A DNA stretch of 64,000 nt, from contig NC_013854.1 in NCBI RefSeq assembly GCF_000010725.1, positions 1,641,001 to 1,705,000 on the forward strand, written 5' to 3'. The stretch comes from Azospirillum sp. B510. GTDB taxonomy: Bacteria; Pseudomonadota; Alphaproteobacteria; Azospirillales; Azospirillaceae. A program made the translations under genes and the position numbers. Of the stretch, positions 26,614 through 35,591 are shown piece after piece. The notes under the pieces are model-generated. The model was not told where the DNA came from. It searched no databases and worked only from the letters and a program-made list of their open reading frames with translations. Every line of letters begins with the position of its first letter. Within the stretch, counting starts at the first letter, position 1.

Positions 26614-27897
26614 TCACGCGGCGCAGGAGCGAAGCTGGTAACCGGGCGTGGCGAGCAGGGGGGCGTCCGACACTTCGACGACGCGCGCCTGGTCGAACCC
26701 GTTGAAGGCGGTGCGCAGGCAGGAGCCATAGGCACCGAGCTGTCCCAGCTCGATCCAGTCGCCGGCCTTGACGTCGGCCGGCAGGATGAAGGGGCCGGCC
26801 ATCTTGTCGGCGCTGTCGCAGGTCGGGCCGTAGAAGCTGAAGGCCGCCTCGCCGTTGTCGCCCATCGCCTCGAACGGGCGGATCAGCCGGGCCGGAAAGC
26901 GGAAGCCGGGCACGCCGGCATCCGACAGGGCACCATAGACGCCGTCATTGATGAACAGCTCGTCGCCGCGCCGCTTCACCACCTGCACCACCAGCGAGAC
27001 GCCGGGGGCGACCAGCGCGCGGCCGGGCTCGCACCACAGGCGGCAGTGCGACGGCAGGTCGATGGACGCGACGCCGCGGGCGATGGCGGCCATGAAGTCG
27101 CCGAGCGGCGGCGGGGTGACGCCGGGATAGGACACCGGAAAACCACCGCCGACATCCAGCATGTCGATGGCGACGCCGCTTTCGGCGATGACATAGCCGG
27201 CCAGCGCGATGGCGCGCTCATAGGCCGACGGGTCGAGCATCTGCGAGCCGACATGGAAGGACAGCCCGACCTTCGGCGCCACCGCGCGGGCGGCGCGCAG
27301 CAGCTCCACCGCGTCGGTCAGGGAGGCGCCGAACTTGCCGGACAGGTCATAGACGGCGTTGCCCTTCGGCAGGGCGAGGCGGATGACCAGACCGAGGTCG
27401 GCGGCGTTGCCGCTCTCCTCAAGGATCTTGGTCAGCTCCTCCTGGCTGTCGAGCACGAAATCGCGCACGCCATATTGATGGTAGGCGTTGCGGATGGCCT
27501 GACGGCCCTTGACCGGGTGCATGTAATGCAGCACGGCGTCGGGAAACATCTGGCGGATCAGGCGGATCTCGCCGGGAGAGGCGACGTCGAAATGGCGCAC
27601 CCCGCCGGCCCACAGGGCGCGCAGCACCGCCGGCTCCGGGTTGCATTTCACGGCATAGAGCACGTCGCCGCCACGGCCGACCGCATCGGCGGCTTCGGTG
27701 AAGGCGGCCAGGAAGCTGTCGGCGGTGTCGGCCAGGACGCCGGGGCGGATGCAGTGCATCGGCTCTTCCGGGCGGTGCAGGGCGACGGCCTGGGCCACGG
27801 TGGACCGGCGGCCGCTGGCCAGCGAAACGGCGCTGCTGTCGTTCAGGCCGACGCGGCGCAGCGGGGTGACGGCGGAACGGGAACGCAGGAAACCCAT
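26614..27897 (-). CDS. Ornithine decarboxylase (type III fold, PLP-dependent)
   Basis: 427 residues. The PLP lysine is in 'YAVKCNPEP' (Lys84). Other conserved parts are 'HVGSQMLDP', 'LDVGGGFPVSYPG' (the phosphate-binding glycines), 'WCEPGRALVAPG' and 'YGPTCDSADKMAG' with the active-site cysteine. This is the eukaryote-like ornithine (or lysine/ornithine) decarboxylase of alphaproteobacteria. It makes putrescine, which the downstream homospermidine synthase would use. The start ATG at 27897 has AGGAG 7 bases upstream. A long structured leader precedes it and suggests control at the RNA level. Confidence 0.94.
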   Translation of the reverse strand: MGFLRSRSAVTPLRRVGLNDSSAVSLASGRRSTVAQAVALHRPEEPMHCIRPGVLADTADSFLAAFTEAADAVGRGGDVLYAVKCNPEPAVLRALWAGGVRHFDVASPGEIRLIRQMFPDAVLHYMHPVKGRQAIRNAYHQYGVRDFVLDSQEELTKILEESGNAADLGLVIRLALPKGNAVYDLSGKFGASLTDAVELLRAARAVAPKVGLSFHVGSQMLDPSAYERAIALAGYVIAESGVAIDMLDVGGGFPVSYPGVTPPPLGDFMAAIARGVASIDLPSHCRLWCEPGRALVAPGVSLVVQVVKRRGDELFINDGVYGALSDAGVPGFRFPARLIRPFEAMGDNGEAAFSFYGPTCDSADKMAGPFILPADVKAGDWIELGQLGAYGSCLRTAFNGFDQARVVEVSDAPLLATPGYQLRSCAA

Positions 27898-28051
27898 GGC
27901 GCACTCCTATCCCCGGACGGCGACATCAGGCCGGTCCGGTGAGCAGACGGCGATCCCCGAGCCGCACCACGAAGCGGCCAGCACGGAGCTTGGGCGCGGG
28001 TGGCGCAGCGGAATCGCCGATTGATCGGATTTTGAAGGGGGGGGGAGACGG

Positions 28052-28074
28052 AAAAAGCCGGTGCGAGCAGCGGC
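28052..28074 (-). terminator. Possible weak intrinsic terminator / attenuator
   Basis: On the minus strand GCCG (28074-28071) pairs with CGGC (28060-28057) around a 10-base loop and is followed by five T (28056-28052). It lies directly after the leader stem, where an attenuator would be expected. The stem is short. Confidence 0.3.
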
Positions 28075-28078
28075 CCCG

Positions 28079-28140
28079 GGCTGTGAAGCTCCAGGCAACA
28101 GCGCGTCGTTTACCGGCTAGAAAGCTACCGTCTCACAGCC
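28079..28140 (-). ncRNA. Candidate cis-regulatory RNA stem (speF-like)
   Basis: On the minus strand GGCTGTGA (28140-28133) pairs perfectly with TCACAGCC (28086-28079). It encloses a smaller hairpin CGG-TAG-CTTT-CTA-G-CCG and the single-stranded-looking GTAAACGACGCGC. The arrangement is that of a small structured leader element. Confidence 0.5.
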
Positions 28141-28160
28141 CCACCGTGGGCAGCGTACAT
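28125..28160 (-). CDS. Possible leader peptide of 11 residues
   Basis: Reads M-Y-A-A-H-G-G-A-V-R-R then TAG. GGGAGG lies 5 bases before its ATG, a very good ribosome site. The last two sense codons are AGA CGG, two arginines with AGA rare in such GC-rich genomes. These codons overlap the upper arm of the stem formed by 28133-28140, so a ribosome held there would prevent that stem. The position, 228 bases before the decarboxylase start, fits a regulatory uORF. Conservation is unknown. Confidence 0.45.
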   Translation of the reverse strand: MYAAHGGAVRR

Positions 28161-28372
28161 ACTGACCTCCCTCTCGGGACCGACCCACTGGAATGGTCGG
28201 TTCTGCCAAAAAGGACGCGGTACGTCGTAGCATAACCACAGAGGGCCATAGGCACGTGCGGGTGCGTCGTGCCGTTTGATTTACGCTTTTCCGCCCGTGA
28301 TTCAAGTGAATTTTTTGGGGCGGGAAGCGGGCGGGACCGGGGCGATGCCGGCGGGACGGGCGGGAGAAGATG

Positions 28373-28936
28373 TCAGGCGGTCTTTGCCGCGGCTGTCTCG
28401 AACGGCGGGAAGCGGGCGGCGATGCTGTCGCCGGTCGGACGTGCAACCCAGCCATTCGCTAGCATGAAGAAGCGGATGGTCGTGAAGCGGGGCTGCCGGC
28501 CCATGTCGAACCAATGCGGCGTACCGGCGGGAACGCTCAACAGGTCGCCCGCTTCGCAGACCACGCGGAAAACCCGGTTGCTGACGTGGATGTGGAAGGC
28601 GCCGGCCCCCTCGACGAAAAAGCGCGCCTCATCCTCGTCATGGGTATGCTCATCGAGGAATTTGGCGCGCAGATCGGCGACGCCCTCGGTCTGCGGGGTG
28701 ACGCGCACCACGTCGACGGTGCGGTAACGGCGGGCGGCCTTCAACCGCTCGATCGGGTCGGCATAGGCCGCCAGCACCGTTGCGCCGTCGGCGGAGGCGG
28801 GCAGGGGGACGTCGGCCGCCCAGCGCTCGAACAGGATGCCGTTATGGGCCAGATGCCCGGTCATCAGCGCGGGGTCGGCGGTGCTCAATTCCGGCCGATG
28901 GGCGTCGTTCTCCAAATAGACGGTCAGGTGACTCAC
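28373..28936 (-). CDS. mtnD: Acireductone dioxygenase
   Basis: 187 residues from a GTG at 28936 with a GGGAG site upstream. Metal ligands of the cupin are clear: His97, His99 and Glu103 in 'EHTHDEDEARFF', and His141 in 'VPAGTPHWFD'. The enzyme oxidises acireductone to 2-keto-4-methylthiobutyrate in the methionine salvage pathway (the Fe form). The Ni form gives an off-pathway product. No other salvage gene is adjacent. It lies upstream of, and on the same strand as, the polyamine genes, with the long leader between them. Confidence 0.94.
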   Translation of the reverse strand: MSHLTVYLENDAHRPELSTADPALMTGHLAHNGILFERWAADVPLPASADGATVLAAYADPIERLKAARRYRTVDVVRVTPQTEGVADLRAKFLDEHTHDEDEARFFVEGAGAFHIHVSNRVFRVVCEAGDLLSVPAGTPHWFDMGRQPRFTTIRFFMLANGWVARPTGDSIAARFPPFETAAAKTA

Positions 28937-29032
28937 GAACGCGCACTCCCGTCGGTTGCCCTGAGACAGCCTGATACTCGGGATTGGGCAACGCAAGAAG
29001 CCGAATCGCGGACGCGACCTTTCATCGCACCA

Positions 29033-30241
29033 TCAGCGACTGCGCTGCAACCCGGCCGTCACCCCAACCGCGACCGCAAGCAACAGCCCGACGAAGGCGG
29101 CCACCCCGGTCCAGCCGAGGCCGTGCCAGAACAGCCCGCCGAGCGTCCCGGCCAAGGTCGACCCCAGATAGTAGCAGAACAGGTAGATCGACGAGGCCTG
29201 TCCCCTCGCCACCGCCGCCCGCCGGCCGATCCAGGCCGATACGATGGAATGGGCGCCGAAGAAGGCGAAGGTGAACAGGGCGATGCCGGGAGCGATGGCG
29301 ACCAGGCTGTCGACCTCCATCAGCCCAAGCCCGGCCACCATCAGCGCCACCGCCGCCGCCAGCGTGCGGTTCGACCCGAACCGGCCCGACCAGCCGCCGA
29401 ACAGCGGCGAGCTGACGACGCCGAAGCTGTAGACCAGGAACACCGCCCCGACGATCGCCGGCCGCAGCCCGAAGGGCGGCTCGCTCAGGCGGAAGCCGAT
29501 ATAGTTGAAGACGGTGACGAATCCGCCCATCAGCAGGAAGCCCAGCGAGAACAGTCCGAGCAGCGCGGGGTCGGTCAGCAGCCCGCGCCATGCCCGCGCC
29601 AGCGCCGGCAGGCCGGCGGCGCGGCGGACGAAATGACGCGACGGCGGCAGGGCGACCCAGACGGTGACCGCCGCCGCCAGCGCCAGCGCCCCGACCACCC
29701 CCACCGCCAGCCTCCAGCTGCCGAGATCGGTGACGACGGCGGTCAGCACCCGGCCGGACATGCCGCCGATGGCGGTACCGCCGATATAGAGCCCCATGGC
29801 GACCCCGGCCGATTTCGGATCGACCTCCTCGGAGACATAGGCCATCGCCACGGCGGGCAGGCCGCTCAGCGCCAAGCCCTCCAGCGCCCGCACGGCCAGG
29901 AAACCGCGCCAGTCCGGCATCAGGGCGCCGACGATGCCGAGCAGTCCGGCGCCGAGCAGGGCGGCCACCATCACCGGCTTGCGGCCGATCCCGTCGGAGA
30001 TGGCGCCGGCCACCAGTAGGGCCACCGCCAGCACGCCGGTGGTCAGCGACAGCGACAGGCTGGATTCGGCCGGCGACACCCCGAATTCCCGCACGAAGTC
30101 GGGAAGAAGCGGCTGCACGCAATAGAGGGTGGCGAAGGTGGAGAAGCCGGCGACGAACAGGATGCGGCTGGCGCGGCGATAGGCGGGGGTGCCGGCCTGA
30201 AGATAGGCGGGCTCGGCACCGGTCTCGATCTCGTCGCGCAC
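29033..30241 (-). CDS. MFS transporter (DHA-type, YnfM-like)
   Basis: 402 residues from a GTG at 30241 with GGGAG before it. Twelve hydrophobic segments are recognisable, with the MFS loop motif '[18 protein letters not shown]' between helices 2 and 3. The protein resembles YnfM/AraJ-type drug-H+ antiporters of the inner membrane. The substrate cannot be inferred from the neighbours. The next gene on the plus strand, serS, is divergent. Confidence 0.88.
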   Translation of the reverse strand: MRDEIETGAEPAYLQAGTPAYRRASRILFVAGFSTFATLYCVQPLLPDFVREFGVSPAESSLSLSLTTGVLAVALLVAGAISDGIGRKPVMVAALLGAGLLGIVGALMPDWRGFLAVRALEGLALSGLPAVAMAYVSEEVDPKSAGVAMGLYIGGTAIGGMSGRVLTAVVTDLGSWRLAVGVVGALALAAAVTVWVALPPSRHFVRRAAGLPALARAWRGLLTDPALLGLFSLGFLLMGGFVTVFNYIGFRLSEPPFGLRPAIVGAVFLVYSFGVVSSPLFGGWSGRFGSNRTLAAAVALMVAGLGLMEVDSLVAIAPGIALFTFAFFGAHSIVSAWIGRRAAVARGQASSIYLFCYYLGSTLAGTLGGLFWHGLGWTGVAAFVGLLLAVAVGVTAGLQRSR

Positions 30242-30456
30242 GCTTCCCGGCTCCCGTTCTGATCGTCAGGCGACATTGCCCCGCCGCGCCCGTGCATTCC
30301 AACAGCCGCCTGGGCGCAGCCGCCATGCCGTCCGCGCAGGGATGCGCGCCGGAGGAACGCGGGACGTATGGCGATACCGGACCCTTGGCGCACTGGACCT
30401 TGGCCGGGCCGCGCCGTATAACCAGTGCCCCACACAATTCGTTGATTGTTCGAGCC

Positions 30457-31728
30457 ATGCACGACCTTCGCGCCATCCGTGAGAATCCCGAAGCCTTCGA
30501 CCGCGGCCTCGGCCGCCGGGGACTGGCGCCGATGTCGTCCTCTCTGCTCGACCTCGACGGCCGCCGCCGCGCCGCGCAGACCCAGATGCAGGAGATGCAG
30601 GCCCGCCGGAATGAGGCGGCGAAGGAGATCGGCCTCGCCAAGCGCGAGGGGCGCGACGCCCAGCCGATCCTCGACGAGATGGCGACCCTGAAGGACCGCC
30701 TGCCCCAGGTGGAGGAGGACGAGCGCTCGCTCGGCGCCGAGTTGGACGCCATCCTGGCGGGCCTGCCCAACATCCCGGCCGACGACGTTCCCCTCGGTAA
30801 GGACGAAACCGAGAATGTCGAGGTCCGCCGCTGGGGCACCCCGGCCAACATCGCCAACCCCAAGCAGCACTACGAGCTGGGCGAGGCGCTGGGCCTGATG
30901 GATTTCGAGGCGGCGGCCCGCATGTCCGGCGCCCGCTTTACAGTGTTGAAGGGCGGGCTGGCACGCCTGGAACGGGCGCTCGCCGACTTCATGCTGGACA
31001 TCCACACGTCGGAGCATGGCTTCACCGAGATCGCCCCGCCGCTGATGGTGCGCGACACCGCCCTGTTCGGCACCGGCCAGCTGCCCAAGTTCGAGGAGGA
31101 TCTGTTCAAGACCACCGCCAGCGACCATTACCTGATCCCGACGAGCGAGGTGCCGCTGACCAATCTGGTCAACGACCAGATCGTCGCGGCGGAGGAGCTG
31201 CCGCTGCGCTACACCGCGCTGACCCCCTGCTTCCGCGCGGAAGCCGGATCGGCCGGGCGCGACACCCGCGGCATGATCCGCCAGCACCAGTTCTGGAAGG
31301 TGGAGATGGTCGCCATCACCGCGCCGGACCAGTCGGAGGACGAGCACCAGCGCATGACCCGCTGCGCCGAGACGATCCTGGAGCGGCTGGGCCTGCCCTA
31401 CCGCACCATCGTTCTGTGCACCGGCGACATGGGCTTCTCCTCGCGCAAGACCTATGACGTCGAGGTGTGGCTGCCCGGCCAGAACGCCTACCGCGAGATC
31501 TCCAGCGTGTCCAATTGCGGCGATTTCCAGGCGCGGCGGATGAAGGCCCGTTGCCGTGCCAAGGGCGAGAAGCAAACCCAATTCGTCCATACCCTCAACG
31601 GATCGGGTGTGGCGGTCGGGCGCTGCCTGATCGCGGTGCTGGAGAACTACCAGCAGCCCGACGGTTCGATCCTGGTTCCGGAAGCGCTCCGCCCCTACAT
31701 GCGCGGAGTGGAGAGGATTTCGATTTGA
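30457..31728 (+). CDS. serS: Seryl-tRNA synthetase
   Basis: 423 residues starting [20 protein letters not shown]. The N-terminal coiled-coil arm is followed by class II motifs: '[10 protein letters not shown]' (motif 1 region), '[20 protein letters not shown]' (motif 2) and '[17 protein letters not shown]' (motif 3). It charges tRNA-Ser with serine. Its stop overlaps the surE start by one base (TGATG), so serS-surE-pcm-lipoprotein form one operon. A plus-strand start further upstream is excluded because it would add unconserved residues. Confidence 0.97.
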   Translation: MHDLRAIRENPEAFDRGLGRRGLAPMSSSLLDLDGRRRAAQTQMQEMQARRNEAAKEIGLAKREGRDAQPILDEMATLKDRLPQVEEDERSLGAELDAILAGLPNIPADDVPLGKDETENVEVRRWGTPANIANPKQHYELGEALGLMDFEAAARMSGARFTVLKGGLARLERALADFMLDIHTSEHGFTEIAPPLMVRDTALFGTGQLPKFEEDLFKTTASDHYLIPTSEVPLTNLVNDQIVAAEELPLRYTALTPCFRAEAGSAGRDTRGMIRQHQFWKVEMVAITAPDQSEDEHQRMTRCAETILERLGLPYRTIVLCTGDMGFSSRKTYDVEVWLPGQNAYREISSVSNCGDFQARRMKARCRAKGEKQTQFVHTLNGSGVAVGRCLIAVLENYQQPDGSILVPEALRPYMRGVERISI

Positions 31729-32510
31729 TGTTCACCCTGCCGCTCGACCTGTCCCGGGCCCGGATCCTCGTCACCAACGACGACGGCATCCATGCCCAGG
31801 GTTTGAAGGTCCTGGAAGCCATCGCCCGCGAACTGTCCGACGATGTCTGGGTCGTGGCGCCGGAGATGGAGCAGTCGGCGGCCAGCCATTCGCTGACCAT
31901 CAACCGGCCGCTGCGCCTGCGCAAGCTGGACGAACGCCGCTACACCGTCGACGGCACCCCGACCGATTGCGTGCTGCTGGCGGTCAACCATGTGATGAAG
32001 GACGCCCGCCCGACGCTGGTCCTGTCCGGCGTCAACCAGGGCTCCAACATCGGCGAGGACGTGACCTATTCCGGCACCATCGCCGCGGCGATGGAGGCGA
32101 CGCTGCTGAACGTCCCGGCCATCGCCATGAGCCAGCATTACGAGACCGGCCAGCCGATCGACTGGTCCGCCGCCGCCGCCCATGGCGCCGCCGTGGTGCG
32201 CAAGGCGGTGACGGTTCCCTGGCCGAGGAACGTGCTGCTGAACGTCAATTTCCCGGCCCGCCCGGCCGCGGAGGTGACCGGCATCCAGGTGGTGCGCCAC
32301 GGCAAGCGCAAGATCGGCGACGAGCTGTTCGAGCGCGTCGACCCGCGCGGCAAGCCCTATATCTGGATCGGCACGCTGCGCGGCGAGGCCGACGTGGCGG
32401 ACGACACCGACATCCATGTCGTGTTCAACGGCGGCATCTCGGTGACGCCGGTCTATCTCGACCTCACCCACACGCCGACGCTCCAGACGTTGAGGCAGGC
32501 CTTCGTGTGA
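31728..32510 (+). CDS. surE: 5'/3'-nucleotidase SurE
   Basis: 260 residues. 'RILVTNDDGIHAQG' has the two metal-binding aspartates (18, 19). 'APEMEQSAASHSLTI' and 'LSGVNQGSNIGEDVTYSGTI' are further SurE signatures. It dephosphorylates nucleoside monophosphates in the cytoplasm and is linked to stationary-phase survival in E. coli. The arrangement surE-pcm-NlpD-like lipoprotein is conserved across proteobacteria. Confidence 0.97.
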   Translation: MFTLPLDLSRARILVTNDDGIHAQGLKVLEAIARELSDDVWVVAPEMEQSAASHSLTINRPLRLRKLDERRYTVDGTPTDCVLLAVNHVMKDARPTLVLSGVNQGSNIGEDVTYSGTIAAAMEATLLNVPAIAMSQHYETGQPIDWSAAAAHGAAVVRKAVTVPWPRNVLLNVNFPARPAAEVTGIQVVRHGKRKIGDELFERVDPRGKPYIWIGTLRGEADVADDTDIHVVFNGGISVTPVYLDLTHTPTLQTLRQAFV

Positions 32511-33160
32511 CCTACAACCCGCGCAAGATCCGCTTGCTCATGGCCCTTCGCGGGGCCGGCGTCACCGACACCAGGGTGTTGGCGGCGATCGAGCGGATCC
32601 CGCGCGAGCTGTTCGTTCCCGACGCCTTCCAGGACCGCGCCTGGGAGGATGTGGCGCTGCCCATCGATCTCGGCCAGACCATCAGCCAGCCGCTGGTGGT
32701 CGGGCTGATGACCCAGGCGCTGGAGCCGCATCCGCGGCATCTGGTGCTGGAGGTCGGCACCGGCTCCGGCTATCAGGCGGCGGTGCTGTCGCGGCTGTGC
32801 CGGCGCGTCTTCACCGTCGAGCGGCTCAAGCCGCTTCTGCGCGAGGCGGAGGCGCGTTTCCAGGCGCTGGGCATCCACACCATCACCACGCGGCTCGGCG
32901 ACGGGACGCGGGGCTGGTCGGAACAGGCTCCCTTCGCGCGCATACTGGTCACGGCCGCCGGTGGGCCCGAGCCGCCAAAAGACTTGACGGATCAACTCGC
33001 CGTTGGTGGTGTCATGGTCATTCCGTTGGGGACCGATCACCGCGACCAGAGGGTCGTGCGTTTCCGGCGCTCCGAAGCTGGCCTTATCCGGGAGGACCTG
33101 TGGCCCGTCCGTTTCGTTCCGCTGCTGTCCGACCCGCCGCAACCGGTCCGTTCCGCATGA
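32507..33160 (+). CDS. pcm: Protein-L-isoaspartate O-methyltransferase
   Basis: 217 residues from a GTG at 32507 that overlaps the surE stop (GTGA). The SAM-binding motif 'LVLEVGTGSGYQAAVLSRL' and 'DLGQTISQPLVVGLMTQAL' are diagnostic. It repairs isoaspartyl residues in aged proteins by methylation. It is third in the operon and overlaps the next start by 4 bp (ATGA). Confidence 0.97.
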   Translation: MTYNPRKIRLLMALRGAGVTDTRVLAAIERIPRELFVPDAFQDRAWEDVALPIDLGQTISQPLVVGLMTQALEPHPRHLVLEVGTGSGYQAAVLSRLCRRVFTVERLKPLLREAEARFQALGIHTITTRLGDGTRGWSEQAPFARILVTAAGGPEPPKDLTDQLAVGGVMVIPLGTDHRDQRVVRFRRSEAGLIREDLWPVRFVPLLSDPPQPVRSA

Positions 33161-34488
33161 ACCCTGCATTCCCCAAGACCGGGCGCCCCAAGACCGGGCG
33201 CTTCCTGTCCGCGCTCGTCCTGTCCACCGCCATGCTGGCGCTCGGCGCCTGTGACCGGGTGGGCGGCCTGGCCCCCTTCACCCATGTCTCCGACGTGCCG
33301 GACTCAGCCGGCGGCGCCATCACCGTGCAGAAGGGCGACAGCGCCTACAGCCTGTCGCGCCGCTACAATGTGCCGCTGCGCGACCTGATCGACGCCAACA
33401 AGCTGACCCCGCCCTATCGGCTGGAGATCGGCCAGAGGCTGCTGCTGCCGACCTCGCGCCAGTACATCGTGCAGAAGGGCGACAGCCTCTACAGCATCTC
33501 GCGGATGTACAATGTCGATGTCAGCGAGCTGACCCGGCTGAACAACCTGACCCCGCCCTACGCGGTGCAGGTGGGCCAGCCCCTGCGCCTGCCGGGCGGC
33601 ACCGACGGCAGCGGCACCATGGTGGCCGCCGGTGGCGCCACGGGGGCCGCCGTTCCGCTGACGCCGCCCCAGACGCCGCCACAGGGCACCCCGGCCGGCC
33701 GCGGATCGGTGCAGGCGGCGGAGCTGCCGCCGCCGGGCGCGTCCGCCGCCGCCGGAGCCGCCTCTTCGGGAAGCATCGCCGCCACGCCACTGCCGCCGCC
33801 GGCGAAGCCGGGCTCGGCGGCGGAAGCGCCGCCGGCCGCCGGCTCTCCCGCCGCGTCCGGCGACACGGCCTATCAGCCCGGTCAGGCCCCGACCATGCTG
33901 CGGCCGCCCGCCAACAAGCCGACGCCGCTCGTCGCACCGGCCGCCGCTCCCGCAGCGGCGGCGGCTCCGCCGCCCGCCGCGCCCCAGCAGCAGGAGGTTG
34001 CCGCCGCCGCTCCGCCGAAACCGGCGGAACCGAAGGCCGAGGTCGGCGCCCCGCCGCCGCGCGGCGGCGCCCGTTTCCTGTGGCCGGTGAAGGGCAAGCT
34101 GATCTCCGGCTATGGGCCGAAGCCGGACGGGCTGCACAATGACGGGCTGAACATCGCGGCCCCCAAGGGCGCCGCCGTGGTCGCCGCCGACAACGGCGTC
34201 GTCGCCTATGCCGGCAACGAGCTGCGCGGCTTCGGCAACCTGCTGCTGTTGAAGCATTCCGACGGCTGGATCACCGCCTATGCCCATCTCGACAAGATCG
34301 AGGTGGAGCGCGGCGCCACGGTGAAGCGGGGGCAGGTGATCGCCCGGGTCGGCCAGACCGGCGGCGTCTCCTCGCCCCAGCTGCATTTCGAGCTGCGCAA
34401 GGGCAGCCAAGCCGTCGACCCGAATGACCAGATGGACCGCAAGGTCAGCGAAGGGACTTCCCGAGGCGCCCAGCCAGGTCCTGGATGA
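33157..34488 (+). CDS. LysM / M23-like (NlpD-type) lipoprotein
   Basis: 443 residues. A signal peptide with lipobox 'LALGAC' marks a lipoprotein. Two LysM domains follow (about 55-100 with 'VQKGDSAYSLSRRYNVP', about 103-150 with 'VQKGDSLYSISRMYNVD'), then a ~150-residue Pro/Ala-rich linker and a C-terminal M23 domain. In that domain the first zinc motif is changed ('LHNDGLNIAAP' instead of H-x3-D) while 'QLHFELR' is kept, so catalysis is doubtful. Degenerate LytM proteins such as NlpD and EnvC activate cell-wall amidases at division. The place after surE-pcm supports the NlpD assignment. Its 3' end overlaps the convergent DUF815 gene by 44 bp. Confidence 0.92.
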   Translation: MNPAFPKTGRPKTGRFLSALVLSTAMLALGACDRVGGLAPFTHVSDVPDSAGGAITVQKGDSAYSLSRRYNVPLRDLIDANKLTPPYRLEIGQRLLLPTSRQYIVQKGDSLYSISRMYNVDVSELTRLNNLTPPYAVQVGQPLRLPGGTDGSGTMVAAGGATGAAVPLTPPQTPPQGTPAGRGSVQAAELPPPGASAAAGAASSGSIAATPLPPPAKPGSAAEAPPAAGSPAASGDTAYQPGQAPTMLRPPANKPTPLVAPAAAPAAAAAPPPAAPQQQEVAAAAPPKPAEPKAEVGAPPPRGGARFLWPVKGKLISGYGPKPDGLHNDGLNIAAPKGAAVVAADNGVVAYAGNELRGFGNLLLLKHSDGWITAYAHLDKIEVERGATVKRGQVIARVGQTGGVSSPQLHFELRKGSQAVDPNDQMDRKVSEGTSRGAQPGPG

Positions 34489-35365
34489 ATTGCCAAGCCA
34501 CCCGGCCGGACCGGCTTCCGCGCGTGACCGACCATTCGACGGCCTCGGCGCGCAGCCGGTCCTCCGGGATGTCCAGGCCGAAATGGCGGACATAGCCCTC
34601 GATCATCGCGAAATAGGTGTCCTGGTCGCAGTTGTGGAAGCCCAGCCACAGACCGAAGCGGTCGGACAGCGACACCTTCTCCTCCACCGCCTCCGCCGGG
34701 TTGATTGCGGTGGAGCGCTCGTTCTCGATCATGTCGCGCGGCATCAGGTGGCGGCGGTTGGAGGTGGCATAGAACACCACATTGTCCGGCCGTCCCTCGA
34801 TCCCGCCGTCCAGCACCGCCTTCAGCGACTTGTAATGGGCGTCGTCATGGTCGAAGGACAGATCGTCGCAGAACAGGATGAAGCGGCGGGATTCACCCTT
34901 CAGCCCCTCGCCCTTCAGCCGGGTCAGCAGGCGGGGCAGGGTGGGGATGTCCTCCCGGTGGATTTCCACCAGCGCCAGTTCGCCCGGCCGTTCCAGACAG
35001 ATCGCGGCGTGGGCGGCCTTGACCAGGGAGCTCTTGCCGGTGCCGCGCGCGCCCCACAGCAGGGCGTTGTTGGCCGGCAGCCCGGCGGCGAAACGGCGGG
35101 TGTTGTCCAGCAGGATCTCGCGCTGCCGCTCGATTCCCTGCAACAGCATGATGTCGACGCGGTTGACAACCGGCACCGCTTCCAGCCGGTCGGGATCGGG
35201 ATGCCAGACGAAGGCGTCCGCAGCGCCGAAATCCAGCGGCCGGTCCGGCGGCGGCGCCAGACGTTCCAGCGCCTCGGCGATGCGGGTCAGCAGGGGGACG
35301 AGCGCCTGCTCGGCACCGGACTTATCGCCATGGCGTTTGCCGGAGTTTTTTTTTGAGTGCGACAT
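34445..35365 (-). CDS. DUF815 family AAA-type ATPase
   Basis: 306 residues from the ATG at 35365; another ATG at 35398 is possible and neither has a strong ribosome site. Walker A 'GARGTGKSSLVKA' (about 105-117) and Walker B 'FILFCDDLSFDHDD' (about 150-163) are clear. 'YATSNRRHLMPRDMIENERS' and 'EKVSLSDRFGLWLGFHNCDQ' are hallmarks of DUF815. Its function is unknown beyond ATP binding. Long T runs on the plus strand encode lysine clusters near the N-terminus ('SKKNSGKRHGDK'). It is convergent with the NlpD-like gene. Confidence 0.92.
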   Translation of the reverse strand: MSHSKKNSGKRHGDKSGAEQALVPLLTRIAEALERLAPPPDRPLDFGAADAFVWHPDPDRLEAVPVVNRVDIMLLQGIERQREILLDNTRRFAAGLPANNALLWGARGTGKSSLVKAAHAAICLERPGELALVEIHREDIPTLPRLLTRLKGEGLKGESRRFILFCDDLSFDHDDAHYKSLKAVLDGGIEGRPDNVVFYATSNRRHLMPRDMIENERSTAINPAEAVEEKVSLSDRFGLWLGFHNCDQDTYFAMIEGYVRHFGLDIPEDRLRAEAVEWSVTRGSRSGRVAWQFIQDLAGRLGKSLR

Positions 35366-35591
35366 GAGTTTCCGGAATTTTTTTTCTGGATGTTCCATGG
35401 AAAGCGGGTGCCCGCGCAGCCATCTTTCCGACGCCCTCGCACCGTAGCACAGCGGGACAGGCGCACAAGCCGTGGCCGCCCGGCGGATCGCGGCGCATCA
35501 CCATTGCATCCCGGTCATGGGCGGCTATAGTCGCGGCGTCCCGGCGGAACGCCGATCCGGTGCCGAGACCAAACCTGTAAGGAGCTTCCAG

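Larger units (their letters stand above)
27898..28372 (-). promoter_or_regulatory. Leader region of the ornithine decarboxylase gene
   Basis: The 475 bp before the decarboxylase hold no larger gene but much structure on the minus strand: a 7-bp hairpin (28179-28185 with 28195-28201), an 11-codon ORF, a long stem (28133-28140 with 28079-28086) and a possible terminator. A run of nine G on the plus strand (28037-28045) lies further down. Alphaproteobacterial ornithine decarboxylase genes are known to carry the speF RNA motif (Rfam RF00518), and this may be that element. I could not check the consensus. Confidence 0.55.

Noticed and set aside
28514-30019. Plus-strand frame spanning the acireductone dioxygenase and MFS genes
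   Set aside because: It crosses two well-supported genes on the other strand and has the Gln/His/Arg-rich composition of an antisense frame.
33600-34060. Repetitive-looking GC-rich stretch
   Set aside because: It encodes the Pro/Ala-rich linker of the LysM/M23 lipoprotein; no regular DNA repeat unit is present.
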